From positions 29,082,913 to 29,146,912 of the forward strand of contig OZ018410.1 in the NCBI GenBank assembly GCA_963969595.1: a stretch of DNA of 64,000 bases, written 5' to 3'. The notes under the pieces were generated by a model, which was not told the origin of the DNA, made no database searches, and saw only the letters and a list, made by a program, of their open reading frames with translations. Positions 1-12,400 of this stretch are shown one piece after another. Position 1 is the stretch's first letter; the number at the start of each line of letters is the position of its first letter. The position numbers and the translations under genes were made by a program. This DNA comes from Neckera pumila (lineage: Eukaryota > Streptophyta > Bryopsida > Hypnales > Neckeraceae).

Positions 1-1937
1 TCTGGTCCAGCATCCAGGCCCTCATGGAAAATTCTTGGAAGGTAGACAGTGTTCCACGGCCGCACCTCTCATTTGAATCCCGTCTTGTGAACACGCAAAG
101 CCATGATTTTGACGCTGTGACAGTTCCGGAGACACCGAAAGCGCCGGAGAATGCCACTGAGATAAGCATCGGCCGGCAACGGCAAGCAGCGGAGCGGACG
201 TACCCGCGACGCAACATGCGCTTGCGCATCTTCCCACCTTCCAAAACCGATGAGAAAATCACTGCTATTGACAGGTTTGTTGTGGAAGAGTATCTTCTGG
301 ATGTGCTCTTTCATCTCAATGGATGCCGCAAGGAGTGTGCAGCGTACATGGTCGGTCTTCCAGTGCCGTTTCGGTATGAGTACATTATGGCGGAGACCGT
401 GTTTTCGCAGCTGCTCTTGCTTCCCAAGCCGCCCTTCCGGCTGATTTATTACACAGTGGTGATGGTGGACCTGTGCAAGGCGCTTCCCGGGGCATTTCCT
501 GCAGTGGTGGCGGGCGCAGTGCGCGCTCTTTTCAAGCGAGTCTCCGAGATGGACGTGGAGTGTCGGACGCGTCTCGTGCAATGGCTGTCGCACCATCTCT
601 CGAATTTTCAGTTTGTGTGGCCGTGGGAAGAGTGGGCACATATTCTGGACTTGCCAAAATGGGCTCCTGAGCGCGTCTTTGCGAAGGAGGTGCTGGAGAA
701 GGAGGTTCGATTAGCGTACTGGGAGAAAGTGAAAGACAGCGTTGCATCCACGCCGAAGCTCATTGAACTTCTTCCTCCGAAAAACACACCAGTATATGTT
801 TATGCGCCGGAGAGCAAGGGCTTGGTACCTGAACCTGAATTTACGCTTGCCACGGAGCTCACGACCCTCGTGAGAGGTAAGAAGACGGTGCGTGAGATTC
901 AGGTCTGGATTGACGAGCGGATCCTGCCGACGCAAGGGCAACAAGCCTCAATTCAAATCGTGGCCCAAACGCTGCTCTACATTGGATCCAAGAGCTTCAC
1001 CCACACGGTGACAGTGCTCGAGAAGTATGGGCAAATCTTCCGGAAGATAGCGCCTGATCATCCTTCGCAGATTGCGATGATCGAGACCGTCTCGCAGCTA
1101 TGGCGAAACTCAGCTCAGATGACTGCCATTGTTATCGACCGCATGATGGGGTACCGCATGGTGTCAAATTTAGCCATTGTAGCCTGGGTTTTTGGAGCTC
1201 AAAATGTACAGCAGTTTCATACCTCAGATCAGGTTTGGGAGATTCTTCGAAACGCCATTAACAAGACCAACAACCGCACGGTTGATTTGCGGAGGGAGAT
1301 CGCAGCGGCCGAGAAGTCTCTGAAGCTGGCCATTGCTGGAACGGCGAAAGCGCATTCCAAGTGGGAGGCGGCTGTGGCAGCTTCAAAGAGCACTGACATG
1401 AAGAGTGACGACACGCGGAACTCTCTGAGTGCGAAGGTGGATTGGGCCAAGACGGTCGCTGATAAAGCGCAAGACGAGGAGACTTCAGCGCAGGATTCTT
1501 TGGAGTCGAAAGAGGCGCTCCTTGCTAGGGCGTTGCGAGAGCAGGAGGCTTTGTTTTTGGCTGTTTATCAAAACTTTGCAGATTTGTTGACTGTGCGGCT
1601 CTCAGAGCCATTGCCAGAGGCGGTGAAACCTAAAGAGGAAGTCGATGGTGCAGAAGGCGACGCACCTGCTGCCATGGAAGCTGACGAAGAACCCCCCCAA
1701 GAAGAAGATGGTACTACGAAGAAGGAAGAGTCAATTAATGGCACCAGCTTGTGTCCTGATGCACAGGAGGAAGAGCAATGGCGCAAGTGCACACTAGGCT
1801 ACCTCCGTGCCATTTCGAGACAGTACTGTGACGAGGTGTGGTTGTTGATGGAGAAGCTTGATTCCACTGTCTTTACGGATAAGGTTCACTCCCTGGTAGT
1901 GTCGACGACGTACGCTGGACTTCAACGTGTGTCGTAG
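1..1937 (+). CDS. CBP80: Nuclear cap-binding protein large subunit CBP80 (ABH1/NCBP1), 5'-truncated by the window edge
   Basis: The reading frame is open from the first bases, and the residues before the Met at 24 (W-S-S-I-Q-A-L) already fit the family. The exon therefore enters from outside the window and that Met is internal. About 640 residues are visible, against roughly 850 in the whole plant protein. Landmarks are DSVPRPHLSFE near the left end, a block around residues 60-270 matching the middle MIF4G-like domain (RRNMRLRIFPP, CRKECAAYMVGLP, FVWPWEEW), and a C-terminal MIF4G-like domain from about residue 280 (SFTHTVTVLEKYG, MIGYRMVSNLAIVAWVF-type helices). An acidic low-complexity insert lies near residues 535-575 (positions 1625-1740). 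CBP80 is the scaffold that, with CBP20, binds the m7G cap of nuclear RNAs and acts in splicing and miRNA processing. No intron interrupts the 1.9 kb seen, which is unusual for a gene that is intron-rich in flowering plants. The stop is TAG at 1935-1937. Confidence 0.95.
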   Translation, partial: WSSIQALMENSWKVDSVPRPHLSFESRLVNTQSHDFDAVTVPETPKAPENATEISIGRQRQAAERTYPRRNMRLRIFPPSKTDEKITAIDRFVVEEYLLDVLFHLNGCRKECAAYMVGLPVPFRYEYIMAETVFSQLLLLPKPPFRLIYYTVVMVDLCKALPGAFPAVVAGAVRALFKRVSEMDVECRTRLVQWLSHHLSNFQFVWPWEEWAHILDLPKWAPERVFAKEVLEKEVRLAYWEKVKDSVASTPKLIELLPPKNTPVYVYAPESKGLVPEPEFTLATELTTLVRGKKTVREIQVWIDERILPTQGQQASIQIVAQTLLYIGSKSFTHTVTVLEKYGQIFRKIAPDHPSQIAMIETVSQLWRNSAQMTAIVIDRMMGYRMVSNLAIVAWVFGAQNVQQFHTSDQVWEILRNAINKTNNRTVDLRREIAAAEKSLKLAIAGTAKAHSKWEAAVAASKSTDMKSDDTRNSLSAKVDWAKTVADKAQDEETSAQDSLESKEALLARALREQEALFLAVYQNFADLLTVRLSEPLPEAVKPKEEVDGAEGDAPAAMEADEEPPQEEDGTTKKEESINGTSLCPDAQEEEQWRKCTLGYLRAISRQYCDEVWLLMEKLDSTVFTDKVHSLVVSTTYAGLQRVS

Positions 1938-3024
1938 CGATTTATTTGCACCATCCACGTTTTTATATTGACGAGATGGCAGAATGGAGAAAATGTTGAA
2001 CTGGAGGTCCAGACCGATTACAAATCGGGCCTGCGCAAGTGGAGTTCTGCTCCTGAATGTCAGATGCGGAGCTGCAACGAGCTGGCCATGCGCTTTTTGA
2101 TACACGAAGATGGAAATCTGCTGTAAAATGATTTCAGGGTAATCTTGTTTAAAAGCGCGGCTCCCGTCTTGTTACTAGAGCAGAGGCGCAATTTGACGAG
2201 TCTGGTTGCTTTGGGGAATTCAGATGAAGAATGTACTCGAGAACCTGGTGCAGCAGCGATCACTACTTGACGACCACTGAAGCGACATGACTTTTCAGCC
2301 TTCGCTCATTTTTCACCCTGCCTGTCTATGTTATGTTACTGCTGCTGAGAGATCAAAAAATGGTAGAAACAAACAATTTTGTTTAATTTTTTTGCATGTC
2401 AGAGGTGAATTTGTACCTTGTGCTCAGTAGGTGGTTACTCATCTGAAACTGTAGAGCTTGGAGAACTTTGTTGTATCATTTATGAGGCATCTGCAGGGTG
2501 ATGCTGTGGGCGCAGGACTCCACGAAACATTGTGTTGAACGTGCTTTTAAACGTTCACTTATGAAGGGACATCCTTTAAACGTTTACATGACGGACAGTT
2601 CTGAAACTTAAGTTGTGACAATTGAAATGACTCATGCTAAGGTAGTCTGCTTTAAAAGTGACCGTGTTCTAAAATACGACCTCATCAATGACAGTAATAG
2701 ATACTTCAAGGAACATGTCATTCATTCCTAGATAAGGGATGCATTTAGAACCGGATTGATTTACGGACCTCCTACCTTACTTGGTTACCTTGGTGCAATT
2801 TTGTAAATGTCAATAATGCTTTTTGAACTGGTTGGAGTCCACTGGACATCTAGGCTTTGCAATCCTATAATTAATGCATCATAACTGTTGAACAAATATT
2901 GTAATGTACATTGACTGTGAATCATAGATGTGAGGCAATATTGGTATGGTGAAAATCTGGAGTCACTTAGTTGCCAAAAAGGTTCTTTTCTATTTGCTAC
3001 TGCACACAATCTAACATAACATTA
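1938..3024. other. CBP80 3' UTR and AT-rich spacer
   Basis: The first few hundred bases should be the CBP80 3' UTR. No AATAAA is obvious near the stop, so I cannot place the cleavage site. The rest has no convincing coding potential on either strand. Confidence 0.5.
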
Positions 3025-5135
3025 TTAACCCTTAAAGGTCCACACATCCAAAAAGTGAACGTGCCTTGGTTGGTTGACCTTGATTGGTCAACCAAAATAA
3101 CTATTTTTGGAATTTGATTTAAACTAAGAAAATGGAGTTTGACAAGTTTTGTTTCCATACCATTTCAAAATTTTAAAAAATGTCAAAAATTGGAAGAATT
3201 ATTGCAATTGAAAGCTCTATGTGTTAGAATCCAAACAATACAATATGGTGTGTTTTTCATTCACAATTTCCTTAAATAAAAAAAAATTATTTAAATTATA
3301 GAATTTGTTTCTCATTCCATCTTTCATTTATGGTTAAAATTACAAATTATTCTAATGTATATTACAATTACTATAATTTGATTACAACCTTTTGCTTTAA
3401 AAAATCACAATAATATGATTTTTTCATGAAAAAACCAACAAAAATAGAAAATGCATTTTTCCACTAGCATAAAATATCACAATTTTATACATCTATTAAA
3501 TTAAAGGATAAATTTGGTTTGATAGTCGAATTTGACTTCAAAGTCTTTGCTATGGTTGTTTTGAATGTAAAAAATAAAATAATCCATTGAAATTTTTTCA
3601 CACTAATATCAATTGCTACTTGTAATTCTTGGAAAATTTTCAAATTATTTGGATTGTTTTTGCTATTCTTACTTGTTTATGGTCAATTTTTGCAACAAAA
3701 ATAATGACAATTACAATTTTTCACAAAACAAATTGAAATTCTCCACAATGATATATAATTTAGAGTCTCAAGTGATAAAAATATAAGATTTATGTTTAAT
3801 ACAATTTAAAATGCTAAATTCAGCTTAGAGAGGAAGTTTGACTATTTCACAATGGATCAAGATGTTTAAAAGTTAATTAGCCTAAACCATTCTCTCTTGG
3901 AGATTGGGATAATCTCTCCTTGGATCTTTAGGAGTGAATTTAGTTTAATCTTTAGAGAGGCATTGGTTAATTGGAAAGTTGCAATGCTAGAGAGAGTCCT
4001 TGCTACGGTTGGGAAGCTGCAACATTGGAGGTTCTTGCTTTCTAGAGGAGCAACTAGGATCTCCTAGCATTAGTTAATTAATAATGTTATACATGCAAAT
4101 CTTAGTGTAATGGTTTTGTTTGACATGGTAAGTAGTTGAAAATGCATCGAACATCTTTACTATAGTGCTACATATATTTTTCAAAGAACCAATAGGCAAT
4201 TGCAAATGTCCCATATTTAATTATGGTAAAGTACATTTGCAATATGATCAGTATTTACAGGGGCTAGTACTTACAAACAATCGTATGCAAGCTCAAGTTT
4301 TATATAAAACACTTCAACCCTCTAGCAATGCAAAGGCGTAAAAGTATCCAATGGATGACTAATGAAAACTTCTATATAAGAAAGAGTGCATATATTCATC
4401 ATTGAAATTTTGAATAGAACGGGATGGTCTTGCATAGTAGTTTGACCTCCAAAGATGTGCTCTCGGATTTTTATAAGTAAATGATTCGCAAAATACCCAA
4501 AAGCATGATTTCAACAATGACCAACTAAGTTTAATTTGATAATGCCACCATTTTGTGACTTTTGGATGACAATGTTGAGAAGTTAGTAAAAAAACGGATT
4601 ATAAAATATGCTATTTTAGTGTATTTTGGGAAGTTGTTGCTCCTTGCTCTAAATCTGAAATTTCTCCATAAAAATGATATTTTTTGAGTTTGAGCCCAAC
4701 TAAGAAGGTCATCTACTCTAGTTTCTATTCCAATCTGAATTTTGAAAAAATTCAGAACAATGAATATTTTATTGCAATTTGAACTTTGGATGCATTTTCA
4801 ATGCCTATAATTTTCTAAGCATAGAATGATACGGAAATTGAGTTTACAATATGATGTTTGTCACCGTAATATACACACATGGTGGAATCTTCAGATTTTT
4901 TGAAAAAAAGTTCTATTTAATATGATTTTTCTTCACTTTTTCTTCAAAAATTCTTAAAAAAAAAAAATTCACAGAAAAATCTAAACAGTTCATGAAGTAT
5001 AGAAGACATGTAGTTCCATCTCTGAAAAATAAACATAAATTTTTTTAATCAGATCTAGTTGCAAAACGATAGAAAACTGAGTGATAGGTAATGAGGCTTG
5101 AAATCAGTGTCATGGGTCCGTCCTTTAAGGGTTAA
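3025..5135. mobile_element. 2.1-kb TTAA-bounded inverted-repeat element (piggyBac-like ends, non-autonomous)
   Basis: The left end reads TTAACCCTTAAAGGTCC (from 3025). The right end reads GGTCCGTCCTTTAAGGGTTAA (to 5135), so the outermost 14 bases including TTAA are perfect inverted repeats. The interior is more than 70% AT by eye and contains no long ORF. A TTAA target site followed by CCC is the signature of piggyBac-superfamily elements. The same end type recurs in the window at 9387, 15073, 16465-17395, 40652, 40843-41771, 42539 and 54298-55223. TTAA is a palindrome, so it could be part of the repeat and not a target duplication. Confidence 0.7.
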
Positions 5136-5210
5136 CAATACGTAGCAATGTGATTTTTGGGACATTCATAGAGTTGTGGAGAGACCTTACGAACAAGTGT
5201 GAATTTTGTT

Positions 5211-5327
5211 GATCACAATGTATGAAACTCAAATACTCTTTCAAACTGAGATCACAATGTACGAAATTCAAATACTCTTTCAAACTGAGATCACAATGTA
5301 CGAAATTCAAATACCCTTTCAAACTGA
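5211..5327. repeat. 39-bp tandem repeat, three copies
   Basis: Three head-to-tail units begin with GATCACAATG at 5211, 5250 and 5289. Unit 1 differs from unit 2 at two positions and unit 3 at one. Unit length is divisible by three, so each strand shows a short repetitive ORF; I regard these as artefacts. The right edge runs into a sequence (5316-5450) related to the repeat seen at 20765 and 25545. Confidence 0.95.
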
Positions 5328-5694
5328 GAGGTTGTAGACCACTGAGAATAGAAAACCCGTTTCAAACGAAGATACGTGGCCAAGTCATGCTTCCACCACT
5401 AGCTAATAAATCCAACTGAACACAAGCAACCAACCAGTGGGAGATCTAATCCACCTAAAATATACTGTCTTGACTTCAAACCAAGATCGAGACTAGAAGC
5501 AAAAATTGTCGTCAAATTTCATCACACCTAAGTGATGGTGGTTTCAACAGAGATTGCTGTACACATTTGAATGTTGTCTCTAATTTCACTATTGTTTAGT
5601 ATCTCCTCCCTCTTTTCTCTATTCTAGAGAGAAGGTTCTGGGAGTTCTTCACCTTTCACCAAACTAGAATTTGTACAGACAGCTATACCGTCCT

Positions 5695-8532
5695 TTAATA
5701 CAACCGCACCTGAGGATGGAGAACACATATACGGTTAGTAACACCCTCATGGACCATCACATCCAAGTCTAGGAACCCTGAACTTTCATACAAAAAGATG
5801 GCCAAGGCATTACCAATACTGGATATCTAAGTATTGTCAATCAGCTTACAAACTTACCCCAACTGTTGCTATGAGAACAATGTTGCCAAGAATTGCCATT
5901 GCAACTAGTCCAAACAGCCAGTCCGTGAGTTTCGCGTATGGGTTGACCTGCAAACATAATGAGCATCCAGTTAATTTAAAATTGTGATATTTTAAAAGAA
6001 CAGGATTTTCAATAAAATCAGACTATTTCAGGAGCTTTCAGATAGCATCATAAAAGGAATCTTACCTTGACCTAACATACATGTCATCACCTAGTCCTAC
6101 TTGCTAAATTTGGCAAAAAAATTTAAATAGTCAAATTTTACTGAAAACCCCATGAAAATAGGATAACCATATGATGCATTATTTCTATCATGAAAGAGCC
6201 CCTACGAGGAGAAAATGTCACGTACTTTATTACGATAAAGAGTAAAGAGAAGATATGAGACCACTGGGAAGGCCAGAACCGAAGGCGCAATCCAATTTGG
6301 TGCTTCCGTCACAGCTGACGTTATAGACTCATCGGCAGCAATGGCGTCCAAAGAACTAGCTCCAAACAACCCTGTCGTTGCTAGTATCCCTAGAGTCCAC
6401 CATGTCCCGGAAATCTCAAGTGCCTTGCCTACGCTCTTCTCTTCCTCCACGGGCTCTTTTTCTCTGCTCTCGTTTGGAAACAGCGTCAGATACGAACTAT
6501 CCTGTGGTTTCCAGACAATCACACTTATCAGAAGAATTTTTAAAAAATACTTTAAAACAGCTCAATTTTTGTACCCAGACTTCAATTTCATAGTTATTGA
6601 TGTCGGAGAATTTCACCACTGGAGAAGGTTAAGTAATTATACATGTTCATATTTGTTGATAGTTTTCTTGAATGGGCCAGTAAACCATCCTCTACAAGAA
6701 TCGTTTAATTTGCAAAGACAGTTATTTTGTACACAGAGGTCCTTTTTTTTTGGTTCTCCATTCTCTCCGATAACCTCAAAATTTGCAATTTTCTAAAAAA
6801 TTTACAAGCTCTGACAAGTCCTTAATAAATTCTACTAGACATGTGAATGCTCCACAATCCACTTAACTATTCTCCTCCATTCATGTGACTCCACGAAGTC
6901 TAAACATGATTTCTTCCCACAAGGGCCGTCTTCCAACTAACTCAGGAAGGTCACGTAGCAAGCATCAAAAAAACACTGTGACAGCCATAATAAATGTAGA
7001 ATGTTATGCAGCTAATAATCACTCAGGACAGCAACACCTAAAACGAAGCTGCAACCTGACCGATGAATTCAGTGCTTTCCCATCTTGGATGGATCACTGG
7101 CAAACAAAGCTTGAAGCAAAGAGTCTGTTAGAAAAACTAACCGCGTGCAAGCTCTTGAGGGCTTCGTCATGCAAGCTTTCGGCGTCCTTGTCCATTCCCT
7201 GCCGAGAAGATTCCCAGGAGCTCCAGAGCTTCTGTTCACGCTCAAATCCTTCCTGGTTCACAAGGCATTGACGCAGCTCTGCAACCTCGGATTCCCAGTC
7301 AAAGCTGCTGTCCACACCACTTGCAAGCTCCTCCGTTGCCTGTACCAAAATTCCCGATGTAAATTTACAAACCTCAGGAGTGAACATTACAAAAGAAAGT
7401 AGCAATCCCTACAAAAGGAGGACACGTAACATGGTTTTGAGTAAATTTAAAATTAGAGTGTTTCAGGAACTTAGAGACATATATCATAAAAGAATCTTCC
7501 ACATGATTCATGGGTAGGATTTCCCCCAACATCGTAGGAGACCTCACTGTTTAAGGTATGTACACCATAATCAACACCGACCAAAATGCAACACCTACAT
7601 CTGGACCAAAGCATCATTTGATTAAACAAATGTACACAATCAAAACATGAGAGTCTATGAGAGCCTAGTGTTTGTTTTCAATGCACCTAGAGAATTCGTA
7701 CAATGTTAGTACTTTGAAATTTCATTACTTCTTCATCCAGTGTCCGAATCAAGCATGCTAAAAGTGCTTTGGAACCCTCGTTCAGTTCCCGGTTGCCAAT
7801 TAGATCTAATACAAATAACTTTGCTTTAATAATAGAAACTATGCTCAGTTGTAAATATTGACAATTACAGGCGCACACACCTTAGTTTCACATGATCTCT
7901 GACGTGACCATCACAAAAGGAAGGAGAAATCTGTAGAGAAGGACATATATAGACCATCCATAGTTTTCAGGAAAGTTTCAAAACTGTTTCCTACGACTCA
8001 TGAAAACCTCTGCCGAATTTGTTACCTGTAAGACAGCTTGCCACCGCAACTCCTCCACCCTAATGCGCACCCCCAGCTCCTCCTGCGGGTCTTGTCGCGC
8101 CTGAAGCAGCAGCGATGGCTGCGACACAATTGCCAACAGACGATCGTGGAGCCAGCCGTCGATGAATGCGCTCAGGCATGCAAACTCCATCTCCCACTCG
8201 CCCCCTGCACTCAACCCCCCGAGCGCCTCTTCTCGCAGCTCACTCACGGATTGCTGCCAGTTCAAGTCGGAGGAGAGCGCCAGCAAACTGGGCGCCTCCG
8301 CCACGATGCCCTCCACGTCGATGCTCGGGGCGGTTTCTAACAATGCATAGCCAGCTGTGGCTGCTGTGCCACTTCTTCGGCTACGGCAACTAGGTGATGG
8401 TAATCTCTTGAACGCCACCAGGCCTGTCCTTGGGAAGATCGCCCGCTTTGAATTGGAGCTCGTGCTCGGACTTTCGTGAAGCAAAGCCCCGTAACTGGGA
8501 TAGTAAAGGGCGGGGTTGGAAACGCTCCCCAT
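5695..8532 (-). CDS. Unrecognised, probably plastid-targeted membrane protein; five exons
   Basis: Exons (minus strand): 8532-8026, 7339-7142, 6501-6226, 5947-5858 and a tiny last exon 5709-5695. All junctions are phase 0 with GT/AG borders, giving about 362 residues. The N-terminus (MGSVSNPALYYPSYG, then a Ser/Arg-rich stretch to about residue 60) looks like a transit peptide. Two similar acidic helical segments follow: SDLNWQQSVSELREEAL (exon 1) and SSFDWESEVAELRQCLV (exon 2). Exon 3 holds a hydrophobic helix (WWTLGILATTGLFGASSLDAI) and a second (APSVLAFPVVSYLLFTLY). Exon 4 adds a third (LFGLVAMAILGNIVLIATVG). A thylakoid or envelope location is plausible but inferred. I do not recognise the family. 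The start is the first Met of an uninterrupted exon. The last exon (VRLY-stop) is the weakest part of the model. Confidence 0.72.
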
Positions 8533-9386
8533 CGTGGAACACTACATGCACGACAACAATCATCACGCCAGGGCCAAAGACTCTGAATCGGTAACTTACA
8601 GAAGAAAGCACTTTCGCAAACGGTACTTTTCAAGCAACCAACTGTGCCCAAATTGGTAAATTGCCTAAACCTCTCGCCCAATTCGTAAACCCCAGTTCAC
8701 AATACACCACGAAGATCCCACAAAATCCCACAAAATTCAAACAGGCCCATTCTTGAACATCCGACACTTGAGCTATAGGTCACAAGCTCCCAACTGTGCC
8801 AATTGCCAATTGTAGGAATTTCAGGTCTTACACAAGATCGCGTATAAGAGAGAATCGGACATACCTAGTCTCAATTGACGAAGAGTAAATCTCAGGGTGT
8901 GCACTTGCTTGTATCTAATTCAATCTGGCAAGTACACCGTCAGTGCTGCATTTTTGAATTGAACGCGAGCTCCTCGCATTTGTCAGTCGGCACTACTCAC
9001 TGCGTGGTTGTGAGCATGGACTGCACGAAACTCCGAGTGCGTGTTGTGGAGAAACTCGATTGAATTGAGGTGATTTTGAACACTTGCATTGTCAGAGATT
9101 GTACCTTCCCAAAGAATCAGAGACATGGATGCCATCGTCGGCTTTACTTTGGGAAGAATGCGTGAGGGCATGGAGCCCTGTTCTTGCCTTATCGTCATCC
9201 ACGGTCGTGGGCGCTCGGCTTTCTGCGGCCCATATCCGATGCCGTTCCACGCAAGCGATGAGGAGGACTTTCGAAGGGCCCGCCCAATAGGAACTTTGTA
9301 ATATAAGTTGTAAAGGCATGCAGGCCCATAAAGCAACACTGTCCAAAACGCAACACCTACTAAAAGTGCCACAAAAACATAGATCT
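8533..9386. other. Upstream region of the 5.7-8.5 kb gene with a GC-richer exon-like relic
   Basis: The 5' leader and promoter of the minus-strand gene should lie here. Positions about 9080-9372 are clearly more GC-rich than the flanks. On the minus strand they read as an open frame with a hydrophobic start (ATG at 9372, then VGVAFWTVLLYGPACLYNLYY) and a basic tail. The complementary strand is also open, so the coding strand cannot be decided by eye. The stretch stops next to a TTAA-type transposon end at 9387, so it may be a gene fragment cut off by insertion. Confidence 0.3.
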
Positions 9387-9410
9387 TTAACCCTTAAAGG
9401 ACGCACTCCG
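9387..9410 (+). repeat. Solo TTAA-type transposon terminus
   Basis: TTAACCCTTAAAGGACG is almost identical to the inverted right end of the 3025-5135 element. No matching opposite end was found within the next several kilobases, so the element is probably truncated or its other end has decayed. Confidence 0.5.
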
Positions 9411-12400
9411 CGATATGCTACAATGTGAAGCATCATTTAAAAAATTCCAAAAGCACTCATTGGAAATCAAACTACCGCAACTGTAGAAGACTTTTGCATT
9501 TCATACAAAATTCTGAGGACAAATAGTTGCACTTCTGTCTTACACAAAAGAATTTCTTGTCATCCATTGGATACCAAATGTCCACCGCGTCGTTTATAAG
9601 TTAGTAGGGGTTGTCACACCTTTTTCTCCCCATTCTCAATCTTCAAAAAATGGAGACATGGCACTATCTCCTTGAATTGCGGAAGGTTCATTTCCTGAAG
9701 ATTGAAAAGTTTCATTCTTCTCCTCGGACGTGAAGAAAGGGAGTGAAGAAGTTTCTCCGTCCTCCATTCTCTCCATTTCTCTCCATTCTCCATTCTCCAA
9801 AGGGGTGACACCCCTTCTTCATGGAGAAGGTCACTCCATATTTTTTCATTTTTCATAGATGTTTCATTTTTAGAGAAGGTGTGACAACACTTATTGATTA
9901 CACAAAATGTAGACAATCAAAATACAAGAATATTTGAAAACCTTGAGTTGGTTTTGGTACATCTAGTGGCTGTACTTTGAAAATTACAACATTGTTTATC
10001 AATGAGGTAGGGGGCTCTTTGGTATTCTTGAGAGGAAATCCCTACAATGAAGAAAAGTGTCTTATATGGTTGCTCAATCATCCACAGTTCTTGAATTACA
10101 TCCTTCCAAGCTATCTAACAAAATACTATATTGTTCCAACCTAAAGAAGACCAACATTGGTAATAGAATGTATGATCGTTAATCATTCATACAATGTCCA
10201 AATAATTTATTTTAAAGTGTATTGGAATTTTTTGTCCGTTGCTAATAAGATCCTATAAAATAATAAAATTAATAATAGTATTTTAAGCCCAGCTGTAATT
10301 TGTGACAATTATATGTGTACATACCTTCCTGGTTCTTTTATTTGTTGAGGGAAGGGGGATTTTAAGCTTCATCTGAAATTATCCATCATTTTCAATTATC
10401 AAAGAGTAGATTTCCATGTTTCTAGAATTTTCCCAAACCTTACATTACAAACACAAGAAATTTCAATATTCTATATAGAAGTGTATCATAGTTTTAAAAA
10501 ACAAATTAGAATCGTTGTCCGACAAAAAATTTGAGTGAAGATTGTAAAAAGTAGAGGAGACAAGTTTCCAACTTCCAAAAAACTATTATATATTAAAATT
10601 AGACATAATCTTTATGATTGTTTTTAGTTTGACAATAAGGCGAAGTTATTCTAAAATGTAGATTCTTCTTACTCATGTAGAAGTGAAAGCATCATGAAAC
10701 TTGGCAAAGGCAATTTCAACTCTGGGCAATTCAAAAATTTGTTTCCGAGTCCAAATAGAAAATGGAAATTTGCTTAAATTCATAGTTGTTTTAAATACAT
10801 AGTTGAAAAATTGAATTTTATTTAAGTTAGAATTGAGCTTTTTTTTAATTAGAATTGAAACCTAGACAATTGTTCATTTGATTGGTTATTATCTTTTAGT
10901 TTCAAAATCTAATTATTGTTTTTAATTTTTAGACAGTTTGCAATAAACTATTGTAGAATTAATATTATATTTACATTTATATAGAAATTTTGCTTATTGT
11001 TTCAATTTACTATAGAAGAGATTGAGACAATGACTATGCCATATTTGTTTGCATTAGCCATTTGGAAAAAACTATTAATTTCATTTTCTAAAACCTAAAC
11101 TTAAATAATAGAAGGTGAAAGTTAAGACTTTAAAATGAACATTTCATGAGAAGGACAACATTCTAAAATCTAAAACCTAAGTTACATTGCATCTTGACAC
11201 TTTATCTTAAGGGCTCATCTAGGATTTCTACATGCCTTAATATAAGATGCTAAATACAATGGACTTAGAAAAATTCAATTTTGGCTAGTAGACATCTGCA
11301 ATTATCAATTCAACTTTATCTCAACCAAATCTCTAAAATGACCATATAAATCTATTTCCATATAGGATAGACTAGAATTTTTTTCCTTTTTGTTATTACT
11401 CTATAAGCAAGAATACAAGAAAGGGCCAACCACTCCATCTAATGTTCTAAATTGTCTAGCCCACATCGAAAGTTGCAAAAATCAATTTGCAAAGTTGGAC
11501 AATGGCTCCATTTTCCCAATATGACATAAATGTATCTTCTCAACATGGCATTTGAATCCACTCAAGTCTATAGAAATGAGCTTAAACTCTCTTAACCTTG
11601 TAAGGTTGCGAAACATTTTTTATTTGATGATTGATTTTCACTGTTATTATATATAGAACTAATGAATGCATATGCTCATTAGTAGATAATTGCATAACTC
11701 ATGACTAATGATAAGCATGTCTTTTCACAATTAATACAAATTCATGAATGAAAGAAATCTCCCATACCATATGTAAAGGTCAAATTTGGCAAAGAGGTGC
11801 CAAAATTGAATTTTTACAATAGAGTTTTAGAAGGCCGTGTACCTTGCTCAAAAGATGAAATGAGGCATTTAAAAAAAATGATTTAATTTATTTAGAACTT
11901 GATTCTTACAAAAGACAATTGCTTAATGAGAAACACTTTCCAATTTTCTATATGAAAGCAATATTTGTACATCTTCTAAGTTATCTGCTATATTTTGGAG
12001 TGCATAGTGTGTAAATATTATTTCCCATAATGACACTTATCTCTGTCAGTTCACCAATATGCCTCAATGGCGCGTTATTTTTAATGACACAAAGGATTAC
12101 AATATGAGCCTCATAATGCACCCAAAAACGTACATCTAGAGCATTTTCCATTCCCCCATGATTATTATTATTTACCTTCTACGAGATACTTGGAATGTCA
12201 TTTGATGACATAGGACGGACCTTCCATTGAAGTCTTATCACTTAGTGGTGGCACTATTCACCACCCGCGCTAACCGCCTTTGAACTGTATCCAACTCCGC
12301 ACTAGGCCCAAACAATCTCACTTTGAGATTCTTCTTGTACTTTATTAGTCCAGACTCAACATCACAACCTAGCGTGGAGTGGGACACCATCTAATCAATT

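Noticed and set aside
69..641. 190-residue minus-strand ORF opposite CBP80
   Set aside because: It lies entirely antisense to the well-supported CBP80 exon and has no recognisable motif.
5125..5419. Repetitive ORFs on both strands across the 39-bp repeat
   Set aside because: Unit length divisible by three makes open frames on both strands by chance.
6341..6796. 151-residue plus-strand ORF
   Set aside because: It is antisense to exon 3 of the minus-strand membrane-protein gene, whose splice borders and phases agree.
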